This document shows, in pieces, positions 7,745 to 17,638 of a stretch of DNA of 64,000 bases; position 1 is the stretch's first letter; the number at the start of each line of letters is the position of its first letter. Source of the DNA: Pedobacter sp. PLR (lineage in GTDB: Bacteria > Bacteroidota > Bacteroidia > Sphingobacteriales > Sphingobacteriaceae); the NCBI RefSeq assembly GCF_026239675.1, contig NZ_JAPIVQ010000005.1:310001-374000 (forward strand). Reading direction: 5' to 3'. The notes under the pieces were generated by a model. The model searched no databases and was not told where the DNA came from. It saw only the letters and a list, made by a program, of their open reading frames with translations. The translations under genes were made by a program, and so were the position numbers.

Positions 7745-9388
7745 CTATCTGAATATATAATATAAGACACCCGTAACAGTTAGCAGGAGGGCAGAGAGTA
7801 CTTTGTAATTTCCAAGTCCTTTCCATGCCGGACCTTGTAGCGGCTCCCATGGCGTTTTCCAATATAGTTTGGAACTTTCTGAAGTATGTTGAACTGGATA
7901 TACATAAGAAAAAACAACCTGAATGACCACGCAGGTAATGAACAGGTAAAAAGCCATCATCATGAAAGGGATATGCCCAATCAGTGATTCAGGGAAAACT
8001 TTGTTAATGATAAATACAATTACTCCCAATGCGGAGCCAATCCAAAGGGTCAATTTTGCCGATGCAGCGGAAGCGCCTTTCCAAAAAACACCTAATAAAA
8101 ACACACAGGTAATAGGGGGTGCAATGTGGGCGATGATGTCATTGATTCCGCTGAAAATACTTTCATATCTATTGAGCAAAGGCAATAAGCCAAGAGAAAA
8201 CACCAGGGCAATTCCGGCGGCAATTTTCCCTATGCGGATCAGCTGTTTATCTGTCGCAGCAGGGCGGTAACGCTGATACATATCGTAACTGACCATGGTA
8301 GATATGGAGTTCAGCGCTCCCGAAACCTGACTCATCAATCCGGACAATAAAGCGGCAACGAGCACGCCCACCAATCCGGAAGGTAATAACTGGGTAATCA
8401 TCAAGGTATAAATCCCCTTTGAATTCACATTTCCTTTGTCATCTAAACCCAGACTGCTGATATCCAGATGTCCTGTTTTGGAAAGGGTATAGGCAAATAG
8501 TCCGGGCAAGACAAAGATGAAGACCGGTAATAATTTAATGAAACCACAAAACAGCGGCCCGATGCGGGCATGATTCTCATCTTTAGCGCCCAGTACCCGC
8601 TGCACAATTGTTTGATCTGCACACCAATACCAAATGCCCAAAATCGGGTAACCTAAAAATATGGTATACCAGGGCATTCCACTGCTATCGCCATGAGGAC
8701 GCAACATGGAAAGTTTATCCATCTGGTCATTTGCTTTAAGGACGTCGGTCATTGGTTCCCAGCCACCCATCTTTTGAAAAGCGGCATAGCTGATGATGAA
8801 AGCACCGGCAAGCAGTACCACCGTTTGAATAGACTCCGTAACCACCACCGCTTTTAATCCACCAATAATAGTGTATATCGCGGTAATGACGCAAATGACA
8901 ATGATGCTGACGTACATATTCAGTCCAAAAAGTGTTTTCAATACGATGCCTCCGGCCAGCATAGAAAAGGCAATATGGATAATGATCGCAGAAACGACAG
9001 AAATGATCGCAAGCCAATCCCGACTGGATCTATCGTACCGTTTTTCGAGGAAATCTGGCAGTGTTGCGACTCCGGATTTGATATAAAAGGGGACAAAGAA
9101 TAAAGAAAGCAGAATCAAGGTGAATGCAGCCATCCATTCAAAATTTCCATTGAGTAAACCGCTGTCAAAACCGCTTTGCGCCAGACTAACCAAATGCACG
9201 GTAGAGATGTTGGTGGCAAATAGTGCGAGTCCGATTGCAGGCCATTTTAAGGTTTTACCAGCCAGAAAATATTCACCGGCAGCATTTGCTTTGCTCTTGC
9301 GGCGATGACTGATTCCAGCCCAGAGACCCACAGCCAGAATGCCGAGAATGTATATAATGCTGATGCCTAAGTCGAGTGAATTTAACAT
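7745..9388 (-). CDS. SSS-family sodium/sugar symporter (fucose locus)
   Basis: 547 residues with about 13-14 hydrophobic segments. It has the SGLT-type signatures near the N-terminus (GEYFLAGKTLKWPAIGLALFA), the central GLKAVVVTESIQ region and the WYWCADQTIVQRVLGAKD segment. It would import a monosaccharide across the inner membrane using the Na+ gradient. It lies between the mutarotase (3-base gap) and the fuconate dehydratase (13-base gap), so L-fucose is the likely cargo. Specificity cannot be read from the sequence: SSS members also carry arabinose, galactose and N-acetylneuraminate. Confidence 0.88.
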   Translation of the reverse strand: MLNSLDLGISIIYILGILAVGLWAGISHRRKSKANAAGEYFLAGKTLKWPAIGLALFATNISTVHLVSLAQSGFDSGLLNGNFEWMAAFTLILLSLFFVPFYIKSGVATLPDFLEKRYDRSSRDWLAIISVVSAIIIHIAFSMLAGGIVLKTLFGLNMYVSIIVICVITAIYTIIGGLKAVVVTESIQTVVLLAGAFIISYAAFQKMGGWEPMTDVLKANDQMDKLSMLRPHGDSSGMPWYTIFLGYPILGIWYWCADQTIVQRVLGAKDENHARIGPLFCGFIKLLPVFIFVLPGLFAYTLSKTGHLDISSLGLDDKGNVNSKGIYTLMITQLLPSGLVGVLVAALLSGLMSQVSGALNSISTMVSYDMYQRYRPAATDKQLIRIGKIAAGIALVFSLGLLPLLNRYESIFSGINDIIAHIAPPITCVFLLGVFWKGASAASAKLTLWIGSALGVIVFIINKVFPESLIGHIPFMMMAFYLFITCVVIQVVFSYVYPVQHTSESSKLYWKTPWEPLQGPAWKGLGNYKVLSALLLTVTGVLYYIFR

Positions 9389-9401
9389 GTCGTTTTCCGG
9401 A

Positions 9402-10631
9402 TTAATTCAATGATTTTAAATCGCAGCTGCTTCCAGGTTCCATGGGAGTCTGATATACGCCACCTTCAATTTTGACAGGATGAACGAAATGTTGCTGTAA
9501 ATGCGGAATATGCTCCAGGAACAAGGCTTCATGGCCCATAGAAATGTGGTTAAACAAAACCAGGTGTTGGTGCAACTGCCCCATATCACCCACATGCGGA
9601 ACCACAGGGATATTGAATTTACGACAGAGCAAGCTGACCGTAATAAACTCACTGACACCACCCACGCGAACGGCATCAACCTGCATGAAGCCAGCAGATC
9701 CGGTTTGCAGATAATTCTTAAAAATAATGCGGTTAGGCACATGCTCTCCTAAAGCAAGCTTAGTAGGTGCAATGGCTTTTGCCAAAGTTGCATGAGCAAG
9801 GACATCATCAGGATGGGTAGGTTCCTCAATCCAGTAAGGGTTCATACTTTGTAATTCTTTACAGATCTTAATTGCTTGTGGTAAGGTCCATTGCTGGTTG
9901 GCATCCAACATCACTTTGATGTCTGCTCCGGCTACTTCGCGAACAATATGCGCCCTGCGAATGTCGCGCTCCGGATCAGTACTGCCTACTTTTAACTTCA
10001 TGGCAGTAAAACCTTCCGCTACCGCTTTCTTGCAGTTTTCACGGACTTTTTCATCGGGGTAATTAAACCAGCCAATAGAAGTGTCATACCCGGGATATCC
10101 CGCCTCAATAATACCAAGACGCTCAGATTTGCTGTTGATGTTGCTTTGCAATAAAACCAGGGCCTGTTCCCGTGTCAGTTCATCTTCCAGATAGGAGAGG
10201 TCCAAAGTATTCAGGATCTCCTGAGCGCTTAAGTCAGTCAGGAGTTTCCATAAAGGGACTCCTCTCTTTTTTGCCCATAAATCATAACAGGCATTCGTTA
10301 CTGAGGCTAGCGCGAGATGTACTACTCCTTTATGAGGACCCAGCCAGCGGAATTGTTGCTCATTAGAAAACTGATGGAAAACTGTACCAAAATCAGCCAT
10401 TAGCGCTTCAATATCTTTTCCTTTAAGTTGTTCCGCATAAAATGCCGCGGCTTTACAAACCAGGTCATTGCCTTCGCCCAGTGTAAAAGCGAAACCTGTA
10501 CCAATATGGCCACTGTCATCTATTAGATTGGTTACGGCATAAGAATAAATCGGGTCACGGTGAATGGCATCACTACCAGCACCTTTGCCCAGAGGGAATC
10601 GCGCGTCGTTAATTTGTATCTTCGTAATCAT
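9402..10631 (-). CDS. L-fuconate dehydratase (enolase superfamily)
   Basis: 409 residues, near the length of the characterised Xanthomonas FucD and human ENOSF1. It removes water from L-fuconate to give 2-keto-3-deoxy-L-fuconate. Residues of the mandelate-racemase subgroup are visible: Lys212 and Lys214 in MKLKVG, metal ligands Asp243 (MLDANQ), Glu269 (WIEEP) and Glu296 (LGEH), and the base His346 in PHVGDMGQ. The N-terminal part (FPLGKGAGSDAIHRDPIYSY) is typical of fuconate dehydratases. It acts in the cytoplasm and is the key evidence that this locus uses the non-phosphorylating fucose route rather than FucI/FucK/FucA. Confidence 0.9.
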   Translation of the reverse strand: MITKIQINDARFPLGKGAGSDAIHRDPIYSYAVTNLIDDSGHIGTGFAFTLGEGNDLVCKAAAFYAEQLKGKDIEALMADFGTVFHQFSNEQQFRWLGPHKGVVHLALASVTNACYDLWAKKRGVPLWKLLTDLSAQEILNTLDLSYLEDELTREQALVLLQSNINSKSERLGIIEAGYPGYDTSIGWFNYPDEKVRENCKKAVAEGFTAMKLKVGSTDPERDIRRAHIVREVAGADIKVMLDANQQWTLPQAIKICKELQSMNPYWIEEPTHPDDVLAHATLAKAIAPTKLALGEHVPNRIIFKNYLQTGSAGFMQVDAVRVGGVSEFITVSLLCRKFNIPVVPHVGDMGQLHQHLVLFNHISMGHEALFLEHIPHLQQHFVHPVKIEGGVYQTPMEPGSSCDLKSLN

Positions 10632-10646
10632 GGTTCAGGCTGTGGT

Positions 10647-11966
10647 TTAAGAGATTACAGGAAGTTTTTCTGCGTTTGTATTGAGCTCCAATACAATCAC
10701 TGAATCATCTGTATTCGGGAGTTGTTCAGGTAATTGAAGCGTAATGCTTCCGGCAGCATCCTGACGATGGTTGATTTTACCACCTTTTAACAAATAAGCC
10801 TTGTTAATTTTAACTCCTTTTAATGCAGGTAAGGTTAAATCAGCAGATTTTCTTTCAAAAACATGGACATAAAGCTTATTGCCTTTACGTGTGGTTGCAA
10901 AAACCTCAGTCGGTTTAAAAGGACCTCCTTTAGTGCCATAAACACTTTCACCATAGTTGTTTAACCAGTCGCCCATCTCTTTTAGTCTGTTGATCTGGCG
11001 CTGCTCGATTCTACCATCAGCCATCGGACCAACGTTAAACAATAGGTTTCCATTTCCTCCAGACGTTTTAGCCAAAGTCTGGATACACTCTTTTAATGTT
11101 TTTAGCTTGTCATTCGGTTTCCATGCCCATTGTTGACAAATGGTCATGCAAGTTTCCCATGGATTATTCATGTTCAGCTCCCCGATTTTTTGTTCCGGAG
11201 TAGCATAGTCTCCGAGAATTTCAGGACCCAATTTTGGGTGGCTACCAGGCTGGCCTCCGCCAATTCTATTGTTAATGATCACATCAGGATCTAATTTTTT
11301 AAGAAAAGTATAAATATCTGCCCCATACTCGTTTTTCCATGGACTTTCCCAATTGCCGTCAAACCAAAGCATATAAGGTTGATATTGGGTGACAATTTCC
11401 TGTAACTGGTTTTTCATGGTAGTCACAAATTTGGTCATATCGGCTTTTGGATCCGGGTTTTTTCCATCAGGGAGATGGATCGGATAATTGGGGTCATGCC
11501 AATCTAGTACGGTAAAGTAAACGCAAAATTTGATATCATACTTTTTACAGGCCTTAGCCAACTCACCCACAATATCTTTTTTGTAAGGAGAATTCATGAT
11601 GTTATAATCCGAGAATTTTGTCGGCCAAAGACAAAACCCATCGTGGTGTTTAGCAGTAATGGTTAGGTATTTCATCCCGGCATCTTTAGCTGTTTTTACC
11701 CAGGTTTCTGCATCAAATAAAACTGGATTAAACTCTTTATATAAATTGTCATATTCTTGCATTGGTACATTGGTGCCTCTGCTCCAGCCAATCTCTGTTC
11801 CACGTAAAGCCACCGGTCCCCAGTGGATAAACATGCCGAATCGCTGATCCATAAAGTCGTTTAAAACGGCTTCTGATGTTTTTACAGCTGGACTAACCGT
11901 TGCGGTCTGTGCATGGCTTCGATAAAACAAGGAAAGTAATACCAACAGGTTAAAAAGATACTTCAT
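10647..11966 (-). CDS. GH29 alpha-L-fucosidase, secreted
   Basis: 439 residues from the ATG at 11966, which gives a signal peptide (about 1-20, ending SHAQ). The frame runs on to 12095 but those 43 residues look non-coding. GH29 motifs are clear: FGMFIHWGP at 43-51, AKHHDGFCLW around 105-114, and the nucleophile Asp203 in YMLWFDGNW. It releases terminal alpha-linked L-fucose outside the cytoplasm, supplying sugar to the symporter and dehydratase downstream. It is the first gene of the minus-strand fucose unit, 15 bases before the dehydratase. About 200 bases of non-coding DNA upstream hold its promoter and the terminator of the aldo/keto reductase. Confidence 0.92.
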   Translation of the reverse strand: MKYLFNLLVLLSLFYRSHAQTATVSPAVKTSEAVLNDFMDQRFGMFIHWGPVALRGTEIGWSRGTNVPMQEYDNLYKEFNPVLFDAETWVKTAKDAGMKYLTITAKHHDGFCLWPTKFSDYNIMNSPYKKDIVGELAKACKKYDIKFCVYFTVLDWHDPNYPIHLPDGKNPDPKADMTKFVTTMKNQLQEIVTQYQPYMLWFDGNWESPWKNEYGADIYTFLKKLDPDVIINNRIGGGQPGSHPKLGPEILGDYATPEQKIGELNMNNPWETCMTICQQWAWKPNDKLKTLKECIQTLAKTSGGNGNLLFNVGPMADGRIEQRQINRLKEMGDWLNNYGESVYGTKGGPFKPTEVFATTRKGNKLYVHVFERKSADLTLPALKGVKINKAYLLKGGKINHRQDAAGSITLQLPEQLPNTDDSVIVLELNTNAEKLPVIS

Positions 11967-12105
11967 GGTGTTTCGGTTTATATTTGGTTTAAGAAAGACT
12001 AAATTATTGTCTTTATGCCTATCGAACAATGAATTATTCTTTGTTTTTGATGGATTATCATACGATTTGTATTGCAATCTGAAATATGAGCACATACAAA
12101 TAAAG

Positions 12106-12132
12106 CCCCCTCTTAAACATGTTAAAAGGAGG
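12106..12132 (-). terminator. Probable terminator of the aldo/keto reductase gene
   Basis: On the minus strand, 11 pairs (two of them G-T) form between 12122-12132 and 12106-12116, with a 5-base loop, followed by CTTTATTTG. It lies 35 bases after the reductase stop codon. The T run is weak. Confidence 0.45.
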
Positions 12133-12166
12133 TTCCTGTATTTTCAATGCGATTAGTTCATTTTGG

Positions 12167-13563
<1,397 letters not shown>

Positions 13564-13778
13564 TTTTTCATAGCAAGATTGCTTTTGATACAAGTTTACA
13601 GATTCCGGTACAGATGCAATCATCACCAAACCCAAATCAGTAATATTGGTAAGCAATGCCGTAATCTGTATAACGATCCGCCCCACTATTATCCGTCATT
13701 TAGTTCTTTTATGGCTCCTGATATATAGATGATTTAACACAAATTTAACACAATTCTAGCGGTGGTTACTTAAATAAA

Positions 13779-13795
13779 GTTTAGTTTTGCTAAAC
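13779..13795. promoter_or_regulatory. Candidate operator palindrome
   Basis: GTTTAG at 13779-13784 and CTAAAC at 13790-13795 form a perfect 6-bp inverted repeat with a 5-base spacer. It lies about 60 bases before the phosphonatase-like gene, in a 290-base gap between divergent units. TAGTTTTG at 13782-13789 also fits the TAnnTTTG promoter element of Bacteroidota, so a bound protein would cover the promoter. Confidence 0.4.
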
Positions 13796-13855
13796 ATTGT
13801 TTACAAATAATAGCGCTTTACATGGAACAATTATATACTAATCTAAATTTCGAAT

Positions 13856-14539
13856 ATGAAAGAAAATAAAATAGCAATGGTGGTTTTTGATATGGCTGGA
13901 ACCACAGTGAATGAAGACAATCTGGTTTACAAAACACTCAGAAATGCAATCAATGATGCTGGCTTTGACTTCAGTCTTGATGAAGTACTTGCCATGGCTG
14001 CTGGTAAAGAAAAAAGGCAGGCCATCCGTTCTGTACTTTCCACTTACGCAGGAATCAATGATGAAGAACTGATCTCAAAGATTTATGATGAATTTATCAT
14101 TACCCTTACCGATGCCTATGCCAGGGAAGAGATCTTGCCTCAACCAAATGCCACTGCAATCTTTTCAGCGCTTAAAGAAAGGAAAATACTAGCTGTGCTC
14201 AACACAGGTTATGACCGTGCTACGGCAAGTTCAATTATTGAAAAACTTGGATGGAAAGAAGGAGTAGACTTCGATGCACTGGTTACCGCTTCTGATGTTG
14301 CTGGCAACAGGCCTGATCCGGATATGATTGAGTTTGCAATGAAACGATTCAATATTACAGATAGCAGCAGTGTCGTTAAAGTCGGAGATTCAACAATTGA
14401 TATCGAAGAGGGGCAGAATGCAGGTTGCGGACTCAGTATCGGGATCACCACAGGCGCACATACAGCTACCCAACTTCAGACAGCTAATCCCGATAAAATC
14501 ATCAATAACCTAATTGAACTCTTACCACTAATCGATTAA
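13856..14539 (+). CDS. Phosphonatase-like HAD hydrolase
   Basis: 227 residues. HAD motifs in order: DMAGT with the nucleophile Asp12 and Ala14, LNTG near 116, then NRPDPDM, then VGDSTID. The DxAGT form is typical of phosphonoacetaldehyde hydrolase (PhnX) and its close PhnX-like sister group. PhnX uses a cap-domain lysine to form an imine with its substrate. The cap here reads MAAGKEKRQAI, so lysines are present but the PhnX context is not, which favours the PhnX-like group of unknown substrate. It starts a three-gene unit with an alcohol dehydrogenase and an organophosphate transporter, which suggests use of an imported phospho- or phosphonate compound. Confidence 0.8.
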   Translation: MKENKIAMVVFDMAGTTVNEDNLVYKTLRNAINDAGFDFSLDEVLAMAAGKEKRQAIRSVLSTYAGINDEELISKIYDEFIITLTDAYAREEILPQPNATAIFSALKERKILAVLNTGYDRATASSIIEKLGWKEGVDFDALVTASDVAGNRPDPDMIEFAMKRFNITDSSSVVKVGDSTIDIEEGQNAGCGLSIGITTGAHTATQLQTANPDKIINNLIELLPLID

Positions 14540-14599
14540 TAGAAGATATAGCGATCTTCGGCATTTCCTGCTGATCAATTACATTTTAAAAGAAAATTA

Positions 14600-15685
14600 A
14601 TGAAAGCGAAGCTAATGGTATTTATTGGACAAGGGGAACCGATGTCTTTACAGGAACAGACCATCCCTGATTTAAAATCAGGGGAGGTACTCGTTAAAAA
14701 CCTATACACTTCTATCTGCGGTAGCGATCTGCATACGTACTGTGGATTGCGTCAGGAAAAGGTGCCTACCGTTTTGGGACATGAAATTGTTGGGGAAATC
14801 ATCTCATTTTCTGAGGATCACCCGCAAACAGATCACCTGGGAAATAAACTGAATCCTGGCGATAGAGTAACCTGGAGCATCTTTTCTTCTGATCCGGATT
14901 CTCTGATGTCCAAGGCAGGAATGCCTCAAAAAGGAGAACGGCTTTTTAAATATGGCCATGCACAGGTTACTGCTGAAGATGCACTTCACGGCGGATTATC
15001 AACCCATTGTATCCTTAAACCTGGTACTGCTGTCCTTGGAATTTCAAAAGAAGTTCCTTTGCCTGTTGCAGCCATTATAAACTGTGCTGTTGCTACAGTT
15101 GCAGGGGCTTTAAGACTTGCAGGTACCCTAAAAGAGAAAACAATACTCATTACAGGTACCGGATTACTAGGGATGGTGTGCGCAGCAATGTGCAAAGATG
15201 CCGGCGCTAAATTTATCCATGTGGCCGATATCAATGCGCAGCGTCTGGAACAAGCAACCGGTTTTGGTGCAAATGAAACCCATTTGCTGGCAGATTCCGC
15301 GGTTAAACTACCCGGAGGAATTGACATTGCATTCGACATGAGTGGCTCCGCTGATGCGATGGAAAATAGTCTGGATACACTTGCAACAGGAGGAATAGCA
15401 GTATGGATAGGGGCTGTATTTAATACCCGAAAAGTACAGATTGACGCGGAATCTGTTGTTCGCAGATTGATTACCATCAAAGGCCTGCACAATTATAATT
15501 TTGAAGACTTTGTCTATGCGGTAGACTTTATCAATAGAAACCATCAGGTCTTTCCTTTTGAAAAAGTAGTATCAAAAGAGTTTAGCCTTTTAGAGACAAA
15601 TGAAGCATTTCAATATGCCGTAGCGCATAAACCACTGCGGGTGGGCATTCATCTAAACCAACAAACAGACCATACCAATGGATAG
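14600..15685 (+). CDS. Zinc-type alcohol dehydrogenase, phosphonate-catabolism-associated group
   Basis: 361 residues of the medium-chain dehydrogenase family. The catalytic zinc ligands Cys40 (SICGSD), His61 and Glu62 (VLGHE) are present. The Rossmann motif TGTGLLG lies near residue 180. The segment LFKYGHAQV, followed by GGLSTHCILKPGTAV, resembles the alcohol dehydrogenases found beside phosphonate genes. The structural zinc lobe, which normally has four cysteines, has none here (the stretch SIFSSDPDSLMSKAG replaces it), so that zinc is lost. The gene starts 60 bases after the HAD gene, and its last 8 bases overlap the transporter gene. Probable role: oxidation or reduction of a small alcohol linked to the phospho-substrate. 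Confidence 0.82.
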   Translation: MKAKLMVFIGQGEPMSLQEQTIPDLKSGEVLVKNLYTSICGSDLHTYCGLRQEKVPTVLGHEIVGEIISFSEDHPQTDHLGNKLNPGDRVTWSIFSSDPDSLMSKAGMPQKGERLFKYGHAQVTAEDALHGGLSTHCILKPGTAVLGISKEVPLPVAAIINCAVATVAGALRLAGTLKEKTILITGTGLLGMVCAAMCKDAGAKFIHVADINAQRLEQATGFGANETHLLADSAVKLPGGIDIAFDMSGSADAMENSLDTLATGGIAVWIGAVFNTRKVQIDAESVVRRLITIKGLHNYNFEDFVYAVDFINRNHQVFPFEKVVSKEFSLLETNEAFQYAVAHKPLRVGIHLNQQTDHTNG

Positions 15686-16925
15686 AAAATATAGGGCACA
15701 GCAATGGAAAATGCTGCTGGTTACCATGTTCTGTTACCTGTTTTTCTATACCGGAAGACATAATTTCGGCTGGGCTGCAATGGGAATGGCAGCTGATTTA
15801 AATATCCCATATACCACTATAGGCTGGATTAGTTTCTCCATGCTGATCGGCTATTCCTTAGGGCAATTGATCAACGGAAATCTGGCCGATAGATTTAGCG
15901 CAAGGTTGATGGTTACCCTGGGCGCATACTTGTCTATTATGACAAATATTGCCATCAGCTTCTCCAGTAGCACTACAATGATCATGATTCTTTGGGCATG
16001 CAATGGTTATTTTCAGTCGATGGCCTGGGCACCGGGTGCAAAGTTGATCAACAACTGGTGGAATGAAAGAGAACGTGGGAAAGCCTTTGGATTCTATACC
16101 ATGGCAGCTGGAATGTCCTCCATGTTAACCTACCTGATCTCCATTGTTTTATTACAACAAGGCTATGAATGGCGTATGCTCTTTAGATTACCTGTACTCT
16201 TATTGCTGATATCTGCCACCGTATTCTTGATCCTCGCAAGAGATAAACCAATTGTTAAAGCAGACCCTGATGCTCCGGTAGCACCGGTAATGAACTGGAA
16301 AGATCAGTACCGCATGGTATTGCGAAATAAAAAATTCATGATCGCCTGTCTGGGATTTGGATTTGAGAGTATGGCACGTTATGGGCTTATTTTCTGGGTT
16401 CCTGTTCATTACCTTGGTAACAACTGGAAGGACAATCCGGGAAACTTATGGGTTACCTTTTTATTACCTGTGGGAATGGCTGCGGGTGCCCTTACATTCG
16501 GCATGCTTTCCGACAGCCTGTTCAGAAAGGACAGAATAAAGGCGATTTCTTTTGGGATGCTGGTCAGTGCAGTAATAGCAGTATTGGTCTACATATCTCC
16601 CAGTGATAACCTGTGGTTGGGCGGTGGATTGATGTTGCTGGCAGGTTTCTTTGTCTATGGACCACAGGCCTGTTTCTGGCCTTTAAGTCCGGACTTACTT
16701 GGAAGCAGTCTTACCGGTACCGGAATAGGTTTTATGAACATGATAGGCTATCTTTTTGCTGCTTTTGGCGAACCCCTGCTCGGTTATGCAATTGATGTTA
16801 CAGGTGATACAAACAGCATTTTTATAGTAATTGCTGTCCTGTGTTTGTTATCGGCGCTAAGTGTGGCTGCAGTCCGGCGTGTTACCGGACCTCAAAGTTT
16901 TGCGCTGTCAATTTCTAAAGAATAA
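15678..16925 (+). CDS. MFS transporter of the organophosphate:phosphate antiporter (OPA) type
   Basis: 415 residues with about 12 hydrophobic segments. The N-terminal part (FCYLFFYTGRHNFGWAAMGM, then IGWISFSMLIGYSLGQLING) and the NNWWNERERGKAFG loop match the GlpT/UhpT family, including the conserved Arg in the first helix (YTGRHN). Such carriers exchange organic phosphates for inorganic phosphate across the inner membrane. Its position after the PhnX-like hydrolase and the dehydrogenase, with an 8-base overlap, suggests it brings in the shared substrate. The C-terminal 34 bases overlap the convergent lipoprotein gene. Confidence 0.88.
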   Translation: MDRKYRAQQWKMLLVTMFCYLFFYTGRHNFGWAAMGMAADLNIPYTTIGWISFSMLIGYSLGQLINGNLADRFSARLMVTLGAYLSIMTNIAISFSSSTTMIMILWACNGYFQSMAWAPGAKLINNWWNERERGKAFGFYTMAAGMSSMLTYLISIVLLQQGYEWRMLFRLPVLLLLISATVFLILARDKPIVKADPDAPVAPVMNWKDQYRMVLRNKKFMIACLGFGFESMARYGLIFWVPVHYLGNNWKDNPGNLWVTFLLPVGMAAGALTFGMLSDSLFRKDRIKAISFGMLVSAVIAVLVYISPSDNLWLGGGLMLLAGFFVYGPQACFWPLSPDLLGSSLTGTGIGFMNMIGYLFAAFGEPLLGYAIDVTGDTNSIFIVIAVLCLLSALSVAAVRRVTGPQSFALSISKE

Positions 16926-17389
16926 CCAGGACGCCCAATCTTATCAGAGCTCATAAAATGACCGCAATTTTCTTTTGATATAGAAGCCAATGAACCATCA
17001 GGTCTACGCAGATTTCCTAAGTCCAAAGGGAGTCTGCTTAACTTACCATAAGCAACAACTTTATTTTGTTTCAATACAATTAACTGAACGTATTGATCTC
17101 CAGCGGAAACGGTCAAAACCCAGCTTTTTATAGCTGAAAAATTTTCTGCTTTGATTTTATCTATCTGAGCCGGAGCTGCATATGGTGTGATGATCCAGAT
17201 CAAATCCCAGTCAACATTTATAAGCTTACAAAAATCAATGTTGTTGGTGCCCTTCGTTAAATTTTTAGCGATGCCAGCAGTTTTAACGTTTTCATCAAGG
17301 TCGATCACCTGAATTCTGCCGGACTGTTTACAAGCCACGAATTGCAGCATTATTAATAAGGCCAATGATGTAATTTTAATGGAGTTCAT
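16892..17389 (-). CDS. Hypothetical lipoprotein
   Basis: 165 residues with a hydrophobic leader and a lipobox-like end (LQFVAC, Cys20), so it should be anchored in the envelope. The mature part has no family I recognise. It reads like a small alpha/beta protein (VDWDLIWIITPYAAP, then YVQLIVLKQNKVVAYG), with two cysteines that might pair. It converges on the OPA transporter and overlaps its last 34 bases, which argues for careful reading of both ends. The upstream gap of 249 bases is shared with the divergent metallophosphoesterase gene. Confidence 0.6.
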   Translation of the reverse strand: MNSIKITSLALLIMLQFVACKQSGRIQVIDLDENVKTAGIAKNLTKGTNNIDFCKLINVDWDLIWIITPYAAPAQIDKIKAENFSAIKSWVLTVSAGDQYVQLIVLKQNKVVAYGKLSRLPLDLGNLRRPDGSLASISKENCGHFMSSDKIGRPGYSLEIDSAKL

Positions 17390-17515
17390 ACCTGTTGATT
17401 TATGGGAGAATTAATAATCTAATATATAGAACTTAATTGTTTTTCATCACCAGTATTGCCGGATTCCTAACCTTGTTCACAAAGCTATAATGGAATTAAA
17501 TATTATTTTTAATAC

Positions 17516-17527
17516 GCAAACGGTTGC
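17516..17527. promoter_or_regulatory. LacI-type operator-like palindrome
   Basis: GCAAACGGTTGC, an imperfect palindrome centred on CG, resembles the GCAAnCGnTTGC sites bound by LacI-family repressors. It lies 110 bases before the metallophosphoesterase. No LacI-family gene is in the window, so this rests on the base pattern only. The rest of the 17390-17638 gap shows only one short inverted repeat (ATGATT at 17536-17541 with AATCAT at 17545-17550). Confidence 0.25.
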
Positions 17528-17638
17528 ATTTCAAGATGATTTGTAATCATAGTTATTTATAATTAGCATTGTTACGGACAAACAGGGTAAATCCTAAATT
17601 ATAACAGTACCATAACAACCTTTAACCAACCAAACCGC

